Origin: CAVWQV01 sp963757115
Lineage (GTDB): Bacteria; Pseudomonadota; Alphaproteobacteria; Acetobacterales; Acetobacteraceae
Assembly (NCBI GenBank): GCA_963757115.1
Contig: CAVWQV010000008.1
Location: 310,001 to 374,000 of the forward strand
Length of the DNA: 64,000 nt
Reading direction: 5' to 3'
Part shown: one piece after another, positions 29,317-37,637 of the stretch
Layout of the letters: every line of letters starts with the position of its first letter
Numbering within the stretch: the stretch's first letter is position 1
Notes under the pieces: model-generated
Seen by the model: the letters and a program-made list of their open reading frames with translations, nothing else
What the model was told of the DNA's origin: nothing
Database searches by the model: none
Position numbers and translations under genes: made by a program

Positions 29317-30369
29317 TCAGAGGCTCCAGCGCAGGCCGCAATTCTGGCACGGCTTGGGCGGCGCGTCGCTCAGCAGGGCGCCGCGAAACTCCTGGTAGAC
29401 GGGGCTGTTCCAGATTTCGCGCAGGTCCTGCTGGGTGGCGTCGCCCAGTGTGTAGTTCTCGTAGCCCCGTGCCGAGAACGGCGCGATGCAGCACGGCAGC
29501 GCGCGGCCGTGCGCAGTGAAATACATGAGCGACCACGGGCGGCGGCAGGTGGACCACGGGCGGTCGTCGCCCTGCTTCTTGAGGCTGAGCCCGGGTTCAG
29601 TGGCACCCGACGCATCGAGGTGAACGCCAAGCGTGAGGCCGAGTGCCACCGCCGCCTCGATCGCTTCCTGCTCGGCGGCGATGGTGCGCTCGAACAACGA
29701 GCTGTCGGCGCGCGCCATGCCGAAACCGGCGTCGTCGAACACGAGGCGCTGCAGGTGAACCTCGGCGACACCCATGCCGGCCGCCATGCGGACGAAGTCG
29801 GGCAATTGCTGCACGGTCTCCTTGAGGCCGGTGAGCCACAAGGAAACCCGCGGCGTGCCGGCGCCCGTCGCGCGCTGGAAGGCGGTGAATTTCCCGACGT
29901 CGCGCACGATCCGCCCGAAAAAATTCTTGCCGCGCACCCGCTGATACGTGGCGGCATCGGCGGCATCGACGGACACCCGCAGCTCGTCGAGCCCGGTGTC
30001 GATCAGCTCGCCGAACTTCTTCGGATTGAGCAACGTGCCGTTGGTGTTGAACAGCACATACACCCCGCGCGCCTTCAGATAGCGGATCATCCGCGGCAGC
30101 GCCCGCACCAGCATCGGCTCGCCGACACCGTGCAGCACTGCCCGCTGCAGGTTGGGCACCTGGTCGACGATGCGGGTGAACAGCTCCCAACTCATGTCGG
30201 CCGGCGGTTCGAGGGTCTCGAACGTGCGCGGGCAGGTCTCGCACAGCAAATTGCAGCGGTTCGTTGTTTCCAGGTAGAGGCAGACCGGCGGCTCGGCGGC
30301 GACCGTCGAGCGCTCGGGGCCGACGGCCTCGAAGTAGCGGCGGGGGTCCTTCAGCGCGGTTGCCGCCAT
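29317..30369 (-). CDS. radical SAM/SPASM-type protein
   Basis: 350 residues from ATG 30369, chosen for the strong AGGAGGTG ribosome site 3 nt upstream; two earlier in-frame ATGs lack one. The [4Fe-4S]-SAM motif is CNLLCETC (CxxxCxxC, near residue 43), followed by HGVGEPML (GGE-like) and FNTNGTLL. A SPASM/twitch-like C-terminus has cysteines in CRRPW, LPCCIAPF and CQNCGLRW, enough for an auxiliary cluster. Substrates of such enzymes include peptides and sugar or lipid precursors. It is 43 bp downstream of a GT87-type glycosyltransferase and a DUF2064 transferase, so a glycan or lipid-linked substrate is plausible. Function not known. Confidence 0.85.
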   Translation of the reverse strand: MAATALKDPRRYFEAVGPERSTVAAEPPVCLYLETTNRCNLLCETCPRTFETLEPPADMSWELFTRIVDQVPNLQRAVLHGVGEPMLVRALPRMIRYLKARGVYVLFNTNGTLLNPKKFGELIDTGLDELRVSVDAADAATYQRVRGKNFFGRIVRDVGKFTAFQRATGAGTPRVSLWLTGLKETVQQLPDFVRMAAGMGVAEVHLQRLVFDDAGFGMARADSSLFERTIAAEQEAIEAAVALGLTLGVHLDASGATEPGLSLKKQGDDRPWSTCRRPWSLMYFTAHGRALPCCIAPFSARGYENYTLGDATQQDLREIWNSPVYQEFRGALLSDAPPKPCQNCGLRWSL

Positions 30370-30412
30370 CGGCACCTCCTGTTCCGTCATTGCAGGCCGC
30401 GTCTCTTTGGTC

Positions 30413-31774
30413 CTAGGGGCGGCCGAGGCCGGATCCCAGGATCGGTCCACCCCGAGCGGAAACGAGTGCCGCTCGCTTCAGGTCGGACCAGGCCAGGGCA
30501 ATGGCCGGAACGTATAACAGCGAGGCCCACACGAAGCGTTCGGTCCAGGGGTCGAGATAGAGCAGCAGCGGCGCCACCGAAAGCCAGATCACCGAACGGA
30601 ACGGAGCGATCGTGGCCGGGACCGCGAGCCAGACGAAATACCAAGGATAGTGCGGACACAATGCCACGAGCGTGCAGGCGGCAAGAATACCGCACGCCTT
30701 GCAGATCTGCGCAATTTCGATGGACGGATCGGCGGACCAGCACGTGCCGAAGGCGATGCGAACTGCAAGGGCGAGTAGAAGGAGGGCGGCGAGCGCCAGA
30801 TAAATCGGTCCGGCGAAAGCGGGCAGCGTTGCAACGTGCGCCAAGCCGGCGAGCAGCCAGAACCCGCCGCCGCCCCTGATGCCCTCCTCGCCGCCATAGC
30901 TCGGAAGATAACCGAGCACCTTCCAGCCGACACCGGCATAGAGGGCATACAACCCGACGATCACGCCGACGCAGCAGGCAGCAAACGCGGCGCTCCCGCG
31001 ACGCCAAAGCGCGGGTGCAAGGACCGCCGGCAGGAATTTGACCAGGGTCGCGGCGCCGAGCACGGCGCCTGCCCAGCCGTCGCGGTGATGCGCGCGCGCC
31101 AGCAAAGCGAGCGCAATCAAGCCGATCGATATGGCGTCGACATGGCCGTTGCCCGCAAAACACCAGACGATGAGCGGGTTCCAGGCATAGATGAGCAGCC
31201 GCGCGTCGGGCAGCCCGGCGCGCCGGAGCAGCGCGACGAGACACCCCGCCGCGAGCGCCTCGAAGCCGACCATGGCACTTTTCATCGCGATGGTCGTGTC
31301 GCTGACCGCCGCGACGGCGCGGAACACCAGCTCCGCCATCGGCGGATAGATCGTCACGGCGTATTCGTGGCGGTTGACGTGCGGCGCGATTGCCGTGTCG
31401 CGCAGTCCCGCGAGTGCCGGGTCGTCGGGGATGTAGCGATAGGGGCTGATGCCGGCGTTCTGCACCCGCCCGTCCCAAACGTAGCGAAACATGTCGCTCG
31501 AAAGGAACGGGTACGCCGGCAGCACCATCGCGCGCATGACCGCCGCGACGCCGAGCACGAGCCACAGCGTGCGGCGCGGCAATGTCTGTCGCAGGACCAA
31601 AGCCACCGCCGCAAGATAGACGGCGGCGGCCAGCGCCATGATGCCGATGAACAACCACGTCCGCCCCATAGTGCCGACGCTGTCGGCGCCCGGTATGTGG
31701 ACGAGGAGCCCGGCGCCGGTTAGCGCCACGAGGAGCCCGCCGATGCCGGCAAGGGCTGCGAAGCTTCGCGTCAA
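30413..31774 (-). CDS. GT87/DUF2029-type membrane glycosyltransferase
   Basis: 453 residues with about ten hydrophobic segments. It carries the GT-C signature SSDMFRYVWDGRVQNAGISP (acidic residues after the first loop) and AGNGHVDAISIGLIALALL. Such enzymes use polyprenyl-phosphate mannose or a similar lipid-linked sugar on the periplasmic face. The ATG at 31774 overlaps the DUF2064 stop in an ATGA junction. It belongs to the same run as the radical SAM protein. Acceptor unknown. Intact. Confidence 0.8.
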   Translation of the reverse strand: MTRSFAALAGIGGLLVALTGAGLLVHIPGADSVGTMGRTWLFIGIMALAAAVYLAAVALVLRQTLPRRTLWLVLGVAAVMRAMVLPAYPFLSSDMFRYVWDGRVQNAGISPYRYIPDDPALAGLRDTAIAPHVNRHEYAVTIYPPMAELVFRAVAAVSDTTIAMKSAMVGFEALAAGCLVALLRRAGLPDARLLIYAWNPLIVWCFAGNGHVDAISIGLIALALLARAHHRDGWAGAVLGAATLVKFLPAVLAPALWRRGSAAFAACCVGVIVGLYALYAGVGWKVLGYLPSYGGEEGIRGGGGFWLLAGLAHVATLPAFAGPIYLALAALLLLALAVRIAFGTCWSADPSIEIAQICKACGILAACTLVALCPHYPWYFVWLAVPATIAPFRSVIWLSVAPLLLYLDPWTERFVWASLLYVPAIALAWSDLKRAALVSARGGPILGSGLGRP

Positions 31775-32527
31775 GCCGCCCGGCCGAGCAAGCGCCGCAA
31801 TCCGAGCCGGTCGATCACCGCGGTGGTGGCCGGGGCGAGATAGCCGTGGCCCGGCCCCTCGCCGCGCAGTTCGGCCATAAGGCGGTGGAGTGCCGGTACG
31901 TCATCCACGTCGTACCAGGGATCGAGTTCGACCAAAGGGAGGCCGAGGGCGCGGGTGCGGGCCCGCGTCTGGTTCGCGACACGGTCGGTGCTCCAGTCGA
32001 TGTCTTCGAACAGGTGCGCCCGCGCCGTTTTCAGCCCGAGCAGGTAGTAGCCGCCGTCCTCCGCCGCGCCGAGCACGACCCGCTCGCCGGGCGCCGCGAG
32101 CGCCGCGGCGGCTTGCGCGAGGCGAGCGGTGGGCAGGTTCGGGCTGTCCGCGTTCAGCAAGCAGGCCGAGCCGTAGCCCTCGGCGAGCAGGGACTGGAAC
32201 GCGTGCAGAAGGCACTTGCCCAGCCCGCGCACGCCAGGCGGAAGCGTCGATGCGCCCGTCCGCCAGCACAAACCCCGTGCCGCGTGCCAGATGCCCGGCG
32301 AACAGGGGTTCAAGCCCCGCCGGCGCGTATGCAATCAAGCCCCGGATCGGCTGCCGACGGCCCGCGAGTGCGACGTTTTCCGTTACGTCGCGGAGGAAGG
32401 CGGCGCTCAGGGCGGCGGCCTGTTGGGCCGTCAGCGGCGGCACCAGGCGCGTTTTCGATTGCCCGGGCTGCGGCGCTTTCGCCATCACCGCGATGGCGCA
32501 GGTGTCGGGTCGGCTCGGCGCCAGCAT
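31771..32527 (-). CDS. DUF2064/TIGR04282-type transferase (one frameshift)
   Basis: About 251 residues. ATG 32527, overlapping the oxidoreductase stop (TAATG). The first frame encodes CAIAVMAKAPQPGQSKTRL, the nucleotide-sugar-binding start of this GT-A-like family; an extra base near 32250 moves to GVRGLGKCLLHAFQSLLAEG, LLNADSPNLPTARLAQAA and GAAEDGGYYLLGL. TIGR04282 proteins are named rSAM-associated transferases, and a radical SAM gene is indeed two genes downstream. They are thought to transfer a sugar or nucleotidyl group; the exact reaction in this setting is unknown. Confidence 0.82.
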
Positions 32528-33234
32528 TAGATGCCGCTGAACCAGTTGTAACCCCGGTCGACCCAGAACCCAGGCGGCTGCTTGTTGGTCACGTAGATCG
32601 CGACGACCCATTTCGGGTTCTTGAACCCGAGTTTGGTCGGCACCCGGATTTTGAATGGATAGCCGTATTTGGCCGGCAGTGTCTTATCGGACAACTTAAA
32701 GGCCATAATGGTTTGCGGATGCAGGGCCGTCGGCATGTCCATGCTCTCGTAGTAGCCGTCGGCGCACTCGAAACCCACGTATTTGGCGGTGGTATCGGCG
32801 CCGATGCGCGCGAGGAACTCGCTGAGCGGCGTTCCCGTCCACTTGCCGATCATGCTCCAGCCCTCGACGCAGACATGGCGCGTCACCTGGCTTTGCTGCG
32901 GCAGCGCGTTCAGCCGTTCTACCGTCCAGGGCCGCTTGTCGCCGATCAGCCCGGCGAGTTGCAGGCGGTAGTCGGCGGCGTCGAGCTTGGGGACCTGCTC
33001 GGGTCCGTACCACGCATTGAAGCGGAAGTCCTCGACCGCCGCGCTCTCGGGGAAGGTCGGCGCGAGCTTCGTGCCGCTGAACAGGGCCGCCTGCACGCGG
33101 TCGTTCCAGCGCGAGAATGCGCCCAAGGTGCGCTGCACGGCGTCGTTGTCGCTGACGTCGCAGCCGGTCAGCAAAGTGAGCGCGCCCAAGCTCATCCCAC
33201 CCCGCAGCAGGTTGCGCCGGTTGAACCCGCTCAC
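32527..33234 (-). CDS. periplasmic molybdopterin oxidoreductase, sulfite oxidase/MsrP-like
   Basis: 235 residues, intact. A Tat-type leader NRRNLLRGGMSLGALTLL is followed directly by a lipobox (LLTGC), so it is probably a Tat-exported lipoprotein. The sulfite-oxidase fold cysteine that binds molybdenum is in RHVCVEGWSMIGKWTG; FECADGYYESMDM and KIRVPTKLGFKNPKWV are typical for this short subgroup. The downstream-overlapping cytochrome b gene would be its membrane electron donor or acceptor. MsrP-type relatives reduce methionine sulfoxide; others oxidise sulfite. Substrate not determined. Confidence 0.88.
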   Translation of the reverse strand: MSGFNRRNLLRGGMSLGALTLLTGCDVSDNDAVQRTLGAFSRWNDRVQAALFSGTKLAPTFPESAAVEDFRFNAWYGPEQVPKLDAADYRLQLAGLIGDKRPWTVERLNALPQQSQVTRHVCVEGWSMIGKWTGTPLSEFLARIGADTTAKYVGFECADGYYESMDMPTALHPQTIMAFKLSDKTLPAKYGYPFKIRVPTKLGFKNPKWVVAIYVTNKQPPGFWVDRGYNWFSGI

Positions 33235-33896
33235 GCGCCTCGCTCCATGCGCGGCGCAGCCTCGGACGCGCGCCCCAAGATCATGGCGACGAAAGTCTTC
33301 GGCACCAGGATCACGAGCGCGACATGCACGAGAAGGAACAGCGAGATCGCCGCCATGAACACAAAATGCACGAGCCGCGCGCCCTGGAAGCCGCCGAACA
33401 GCAGTTCGAGCGGGTGGAGCTGCACCGGCTTCCAGATCGCAAGGCCCGACAGGATCATCACCGCGACAGCGAACAGCACGCCCCAGTAGAACACCCGTTG
33501 CACCGCGTTATACTGGCCCAGCCGGTGCTCGAGTTTGAATCGCGCGGCGGCCGTGAAGTCCCGGAAGAAAGCGCGCGGTCCGACGGGCAGGAAATCGCGG
33601 CGGAAATGGCCGGACAGGACGCCGTGCGCCAGGAACAGTGCGAAGCTGCCGAGCAGGAGCCAGATGCCGGCGAAGTGCCAGGCTATTGCGCTTGCGACGC
33701 CCGGATCGTTGTGCCGCGACAACGCCACCGAGACGTTGCCGCCCAGCGTGAACGCCTCGGGAAAGCGGAACGGCAAGATCGGGGACGCATTGTAGATGCG
33801 CCATCCGCTGCCGATCATGACGAGGATCGATAACGCGAGCACCCAGTGAGCCACCCGGACGGTCAATGGGTGCCGCTGCACATCCAGTTCGGTCAT
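33231..33896 (-). CDS. membrane cytochrome b (b561/hydrogenase-type)
   Basis: 221 residues from ATG 33896; four to five hydrophobic helices with histidines in VAHWVLAL, WHFAGIWLLL, RLVHFVFMAA and LLVHVALVIL, the expected di-haem ligands. Start and stop overlap both neighbours by 4 bp (ATGA junctions). It most likely passes electrons between the quinone pool and the periplasmic molybdopterin enzyme, as MsrQ does for MsrP, although this protein looks like the cytochrome b561/NiFe-hydrogenase b type rather than MsrQ. Intact. Confidence 0.85.
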   Translation of the reverse strand: MTELDVQRHPLTVRVAHWVLALSILVMIGSGWRIYNASPILPFRFPEAFTLGGNVSVALSRHNDPGVASAIAWHFAGIWLLLGSFALFLAHGVLSGHFRRDFLPVGPRAFFRDFTAAARFKLEHRLGQYNAVQRVFYWGVLFAVAVMILSGLAIWKPVQLHPLELLFGGFQGARLVHFVFMAAISLFLLVHVALVILVPKTFVAMILGRASEAAPRMERGA

Positions 33897-34717
33897 GCGA
33901 CCGTCTCCAAGCCGAAGGATCGCAGCTGGCTTCGCGCCTGCTCGGAGCCGAGGAATTCGAGGAACGGCTGCGCGTTTGGGCTGGCAGCCGTGGCCGCTAG
34001 CGCGGCGGCGTAGAGCGTCGGCGGCCAGATTTCGTCCGGCACCGCCATCGCCACGGCGAGGGAAGGGTCGGCGAGCACGTCGGTCCGCTGCATGAGGCCG
34101 AGCCGTGCCGCGCCCGTGCGGACCAGGAATGCCACTTCGGCGGTATTGGCCGCACCGATGAGATGCGGGCCTAGCGCGTCGGTGAGCCCCAATCTCGCCA
34201 GCACCGCCGGCCCATCGAACACTTCCTCGATCGTCGGATCGGTCACGGCGAACCGTCCCTGCCCGAGTTGCGCCGCGATCTCGGGGCCGGTCGCATCGCC
34301 ACGTCGCCCGGCGATGACGAGGCCGTTGCGCCATGCGCCGACACGAGAGCCAGGCTTGATGACGCCCCGGCGCGCGCCCTCGTCGAGCGCCGCTGTCGTG
34401 GTGATCAGGAGGTCGGTCTGCGTTTGCCGCTCGATCTGCGCCACCATGAGCGTCGGCGGGGCGGAGAAGAGGTGCACGGGTGCGGGTTCCCGCGCCGCGA
34501 ACTGCCGGGCGACGGCGCGGAGCGCGGTCCGGAGGGTCCGGTCGCAGGAGATTGCAAGGTCCGGGATCGTGGCGCGGCCCTCGGCGGCGTTTGCCTCGGC
34601 CGCTACTCCCGCCAGCAACAGCGCGAGCGCCACGCGGCGGGGCAGACCGGCTCCGGGCGGCGCGCCCGCGGGGTTTCGAAGCGCCGCCGCCTTGATGCGG
34701 GTGGTGATCGGTTCCAT
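33893..34717 (-). CDS. ModA-like periplasmic substrate-binding protein without ABC partner
   Basis: 274 residues. A signal peptide (RRVALALLLAGVAAEANA) precedes a type II periplasmic-binding fold: LFSAPPTLMVAQIERQTQTD, LLITTTAALDEGARRGVI, RFAVTDPTIEEVFDGPA and FLEFLGSEQARSQLRSFGL. It resembles molybdate-binding ModA proteins in layout. No ABC permease or ATPase gene is in the run, so it may be a sensor, a cofactor chaperone for the molybdopterin enzyme encoded next, or serve an unlinked transporter. Its stop overlaps the cytochrome b start (ATGA). Intact. Confidence 0.75.
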   Translation of the reverse strand: MEPITTRIKAAALRNPAGAPPGAGLPRRVALALLLAGVAAEANAAEGRATIPDLAISCDRTLRTALRAVARQFAAREPAPVHLFSAPPTLMVAQIERQTQTDLLITTTAALDEGARRGVIKPGSRVGAWRNGLVIAGRRGDATGPEIAAQLGQGRFAVTDPTIEEVFDGPAVLARLGLTDALGPHLIGAANTAEVAFLVRTGAARLGLMQRTDVLADPSLAVAMAVPDEIWPPTLYAAALAATAASPNAQPFLEFLGSEQARSQLRSFGLETVA

Positions 34718-34750
34718 TGCCGGCCTATTTCGGCCTTGCGCTGGTCCCGG

Positions 34751-35404
34751 TTACGTGGAGCCGAAGATCCTTCCGCCGAGAGCACGATTGGCCCCGATCA
34801 CCAGTGCGACCGCGATCGCGTGGACGCTGAGGTCCGTCGCGGTCGCGTCGAACGGGTGGAACAGCAGGAGCAGGGTCGCCGCGGCCGCCGCGGAGGCGAG
34901 CCCGGCCAGCGCCGCCGTGAGGTTCGGCCGCAGCGGGCAGGCCCAGCGCAGCATGGCCGCAAGTGCCGCGGTAAGCGGCAACGAAAGCCCGACGATGAAC
35001 ACGAAGCAGAGCCGCATCTCATCGACCATGTCCGTATGCGGGCTGGTGATGAGCCAGCCGCGCAGGCAGCCGGCCCCGCTGGCGCCGATCCACAGCAAGG
35101 CAGGTGCGACCGGCAGCCACGCCCAGCGCGCGCTGCGATCGGGCAGGCTTGTCTGGAAGGCGGCAAACGCCGCGGCGGCCGCGGTCAGCAATGAGCCGAG
35201 GGCAGCCAGCCACATGTCGGGTGCGGCGAGCAATCGCGCTGCGAGCGCGGGCAGGTTGGCAAGCGGGGTCAACGCCGCGCCGATCGCGGCCGCGAGGGCC
35301 AGCCAGAGAAGCGCCTGCGCGCCCGGTGGACGGAGGCGCTGCACCGGCCGGAGGTCGGCCGCCAGCCGCTCCACCAAGGCGTCGCTTCCGGCGAACTCAG
35401 ACAT
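34751..35404 (-). CDS. nrsF: NrsF-type (DUF1109) membrane anti-sigma factor
   Basis: 217 residues from ATG 35404 (MSEFAGSDALVERLAADLRP), overlapping the sigma factor stop by 8 bp. A short cytoplasmic N-terminus is followed by six hydrophobic segments (for example ALLWLALAAAIGAALTPLAN), the layout of the NrsF/DUF1109 family. In Caulobacter and Bradyrhizobium NrsF homologues hold an ECF sigma (SigF/EcfF) at the membrane and release it on oxidant or metal stress, using two conserved cysteines. Here Cys are in ASGAGCLRGW, MRLCFVF and RWACPLRP. Intact. Confidence 0.88.
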   Translation of the reverse strand: MSEFAGSDALVERLAADLRPVQRLRPPGAQALLWLALAAAIGAALTPLANLPALAARLLAAPDMWLAALGSLLTAAAAAFAAFQTSLPDRSARWAWLPVAPALLWIGASGAGCLRGWLITSPHTDMVDEMRLCFVFIVGLSLPLTAALAAMLRWACPLRPNLTAALAGLASAAAAATLLLLFHPFDATATDLSVHAIAVALVIGANRALGGRIFGST

Positions 35405-35969
35405 CTTCGCCTCCCACCAGGCGCCCACGCAACGACTTCAGGGCGCGGTGTAGATTGACTTTGAGTGCGCCCTTGCCGCGCCCGGTGAGTGCCGCGGTTT
35501 CATCGAGCGATCGCTCGTGAAGGGCGAGATGCTCCACGGCTTCGCGCTGGCCCGCCGGAAGGCTCGCGACCGCCGCTCGCAGCACCCGCGCCCGGTCGTC
35601 GGCTTCCAGCGCGGCGCTCGGGGCGCGGCCGGCGCTCGGCTCGGCCTCGTAGGCGGCGGGATCGTGGACTTCGCGCGTCGCCTGCCGCCCATACTGACGC
35701 AGGGCGTCGATCGCCCGCCGCTCGGCGATGGCGCGGAGCCAGGGCAGGAACGGCCGCGTGGGATCATAGGTGGCGCGCGCGCGGTGGATGGTGAGCAGGG
35801 TTTCCTGCACCACGTCGTCCACCCGGTCCGCCCGCACGCCTTGCCCCCGCGCCGCCGCCGCGATCACGGGCAGGCAGCCCTGAAGCAGCTTCCGGTACGC
35901 GTCCGCGTCGCCCGCTTGTGCGGCGGCCATCCACGCGGAGAGGCGCGTATCTGCCGTGCCGCCGTCCAT
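35397..35969 (-). CDS. ECF RNA polymerase sigma factor (SigF/EcfF-like)
   Basis: 190 residues, intact. Region 2 reads DDVVQETLLTIHRARATYDP and FLPWLRAIAERRAIDALRQ; region 4 reads LPAGQREAVEHLALHERSLD and GKGALKVNLHRALKSLRGRL. It is directly followed, with an 8-bp overlap, by the NrsF-type anti-sigma, so it belongs with the SigF/EcfF group. By analogy with Caulobacter and Bradyrhizobium, its targets should include its own operon, here the molybdopterin oxidoreductase and copper genes. It starts 12 bp after copD, so it is also read from the copC promoter. Confidence 0.92.
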   Translation of the reverse strand: MDGGTADTRLSAWMAAAQAGDADAYRKLLQGCLPVIAAAARGQGVRADRVDDVVQETLLTIHRARATYDPTRPFLPWLRAIAERRAIDALRQYGRQATREVHDPAAYEAEPSAGRAPSAALEADDRARVLRAAVASLPAGQREAVEHLALHERSLDETAALTGRGKGALKVNLHRALKSLRGRLVGGEDV

Positions 35970-35981
35970 GCCCCTCCGTGC

Positions 35982-37634
35982 CTATGCCTCGCGGTAGGAT
36001 AGCAGCAGAAGCCCGATGAACAGCAGGCAAACCGGCCAGATCCAGCCGGCAATGCGGTTCCCCGGCCGGTCCAGCCGCAATTCGAGCCAGCGGGACCATC
36101 CAGCCAGCACGGCCGCCAAGGCCAGCGGCGTGTGGGTGAGCTCGATCAGCAATGCGTCCTTGACGTTGGCGATCGCGTGGCTGTGGGTCAGCAGCAGCGC
36201 TCCGCCGAGAGCACACATCAGCGGGAAAACGAGGGCCGCGCGCGGGTGCGGGCGCGGGCTGGTGCGAACCCGCCATTCGAAGAACGCAAAGCCGACCAGC
36301 AGCAGCACGAACACCCGGTGCTGCAGCACCTCAACGTCACGCAGGCTTTCGATCAGGCCGATATGGCCGAGCGGCCAGTTCTCGGGGTCCGACCGGACGA
36401 ACAGGAACGCGGCCAGCCCGAGGAACAGCAGCGGCCAATGCCGCGCCCAACGCAGCCCGGCCTGGTTGAGCAGCGCGAGCAAGCCGATCGACAGCACGAA
36501 GAGGCCCGACCAGTGGTGGTTGTACTCCGACCACGCGATGTCGGCCGCGTTGCGCGGCGCGAGCACCCCGGCGCCCGGCGTGAACGCCTCGGTATCCCTG
36601 GTGTGCGCGGCGGCGGCCTCGCGGTCGAGCTTGTCCTGCAGCGCCGGCAACGCCAGCGCGTCGTGATCGGGGGACGCCAGGCGCGGCCATTGCGGCGTAT
36701 TGCGCTCGACGATCTCGTGCATCGTCACCCGGTCCTGGGTCAGGTCGACCGCCGGGGGGACCGAGGTCAGCGAGGCGGCGGCGAAGAAGATCGTGAAGCC
36801 GATCCCGGCCTCGACCTCGGCGAAGCGCTTGAGCCGCGTGACGGGCGTGCGCGGGTCACCACGCAGCCGCTCGACCACGAGGAAGTTCATGCCCCCAAGC
36901 CCGAGCAGCATCAGGAACATGGCAACCTTCGCGCCGACCATGACGCCGAACGCGGTGCCGTAGAAGCCCGCCCAGTCGCCGACATAAAACAGGCTCATGG
37001 TGGCGCCGCTCAGCAGGATGCAGGCGACGCCGGCCATCGACATGCGGGAATAGCGGGCGCCGACCAGCCGCCAGCCGGCGCCGTCCCGGATCCGAGCAAG
37101 CGCGAGGATGAAGCACGGCAGACCGCCGACCCAGATGGCCGCGCCGAGCTGATGCAGCCCCTCGGCCAGCAGCAGCACGCCTCGATGGTCCAGCCGGGCG
37201 GCGGCGTGGGTGGTGAGCGTTGCGGCGGCGAGCTCGATTGCGGCGAGCGCCAGCAGCGGCGCGACCGGGGCGCGCGCGCCGCGCGCGACGAGCAGCAGGC
37301 CGATCAGCGCAGCGGCAACCGTCTTGATCATGCCGGCGACGGCGAAATCAGCGCCCAGCGTGTCGAGCACGGGAAGTTCGACGGTGCCGACCAGGACGGC
37401 CGTCTGCAGCGACACCGTGGCCGCTTCGCAGACGACAAGCGCGAGCGCGCTCCAGGCCGTCACGCGCACGCTGCCGCGCAGGATTGCCGCGCCCTCCTGC
37501 CCCAGGGGGCGGCAGAGCGGTCGGGCAAGTGCCGCCAGGAACAACACCCCGCCCACCGTCATCGACTGCGCGACGATAGTCAGCCCATGCAGGATGATGC
37601 TGAGGTAGCCGAACAGGTCGACGAGCAGGGTCAC
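35982..37634 (-). CDS. copD: CopD-family copper-resistance membrane protein
   Basis: 550 residues with about twelve or more hydrophobic segments. The CopD core contains EGLHQLGAAIWVGGLPCF, the His-rich signature helix of the family, with further His in TTHAAARLDHRG. A long C-terminal membrane extension (VLQHRVFVLLLVGFAFFEWR; LLLTHSHAIANVKDALLIEL) has additional His. CopD works with CopC in copper import across the inner membrane. It starts 3 bp after copC stops and ends 12 bp before the sigma factor starts. Intact. Confidence 0.85.
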   Translation of the reverse strand: MTLLVDLFGYLSIILHGLTIVAQSMTVGGVLFLAALARPLCRPLGQEGAAILRGSVRVTAWSALALVVCEAATVSLQTAVLVGTVELPVLDTLGADFAVAGMIKTVAAALIGLLLVARGARAPVAPLLALAAIELAAATLTTHAAARLDHRGVLLLAEGLHQLGAAIWVGGLPCFILALARIRDGAGWRLVGARYSRMSMAGVACILLSGATMSLFYVGDWAGFYGTAFGVMVGAKVAMFLMLLGLGGMNFLVVERLRGDPRTPVTRLKRFAEVEAGIGFTIFFAAASLTSVPPAVDLTQDRVTMHEIVERNTPQWPRLASPDHDALALPALQDKLDREAAAAHTRDTEAFTPGAGVLAPRNAADIAWSEYNHHWSGLFVLSIGLLALLNQAGLRWARHWPLLFLGLAAFLFVRSDPENWPLGHIGLIESLRDVEVLQHRVFVLLLVGFAFFEWRVRTSPRPHPRAALVFPLMCALGGALLLTHSHAIANVKDALLIELTHTPLALAAVLAGWSRWLELRLDRPGNRIAGWIWPVCLLFIGLLLLSYREA

Positions 37635-37637
37635 GCG

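Noticed and set aside
31846..33489. 547-codon plus-strand frame opposite the DUF2064 and molybdopterin genes
   Set aside because: Shadow frame; no signal, domain or ribosome site.
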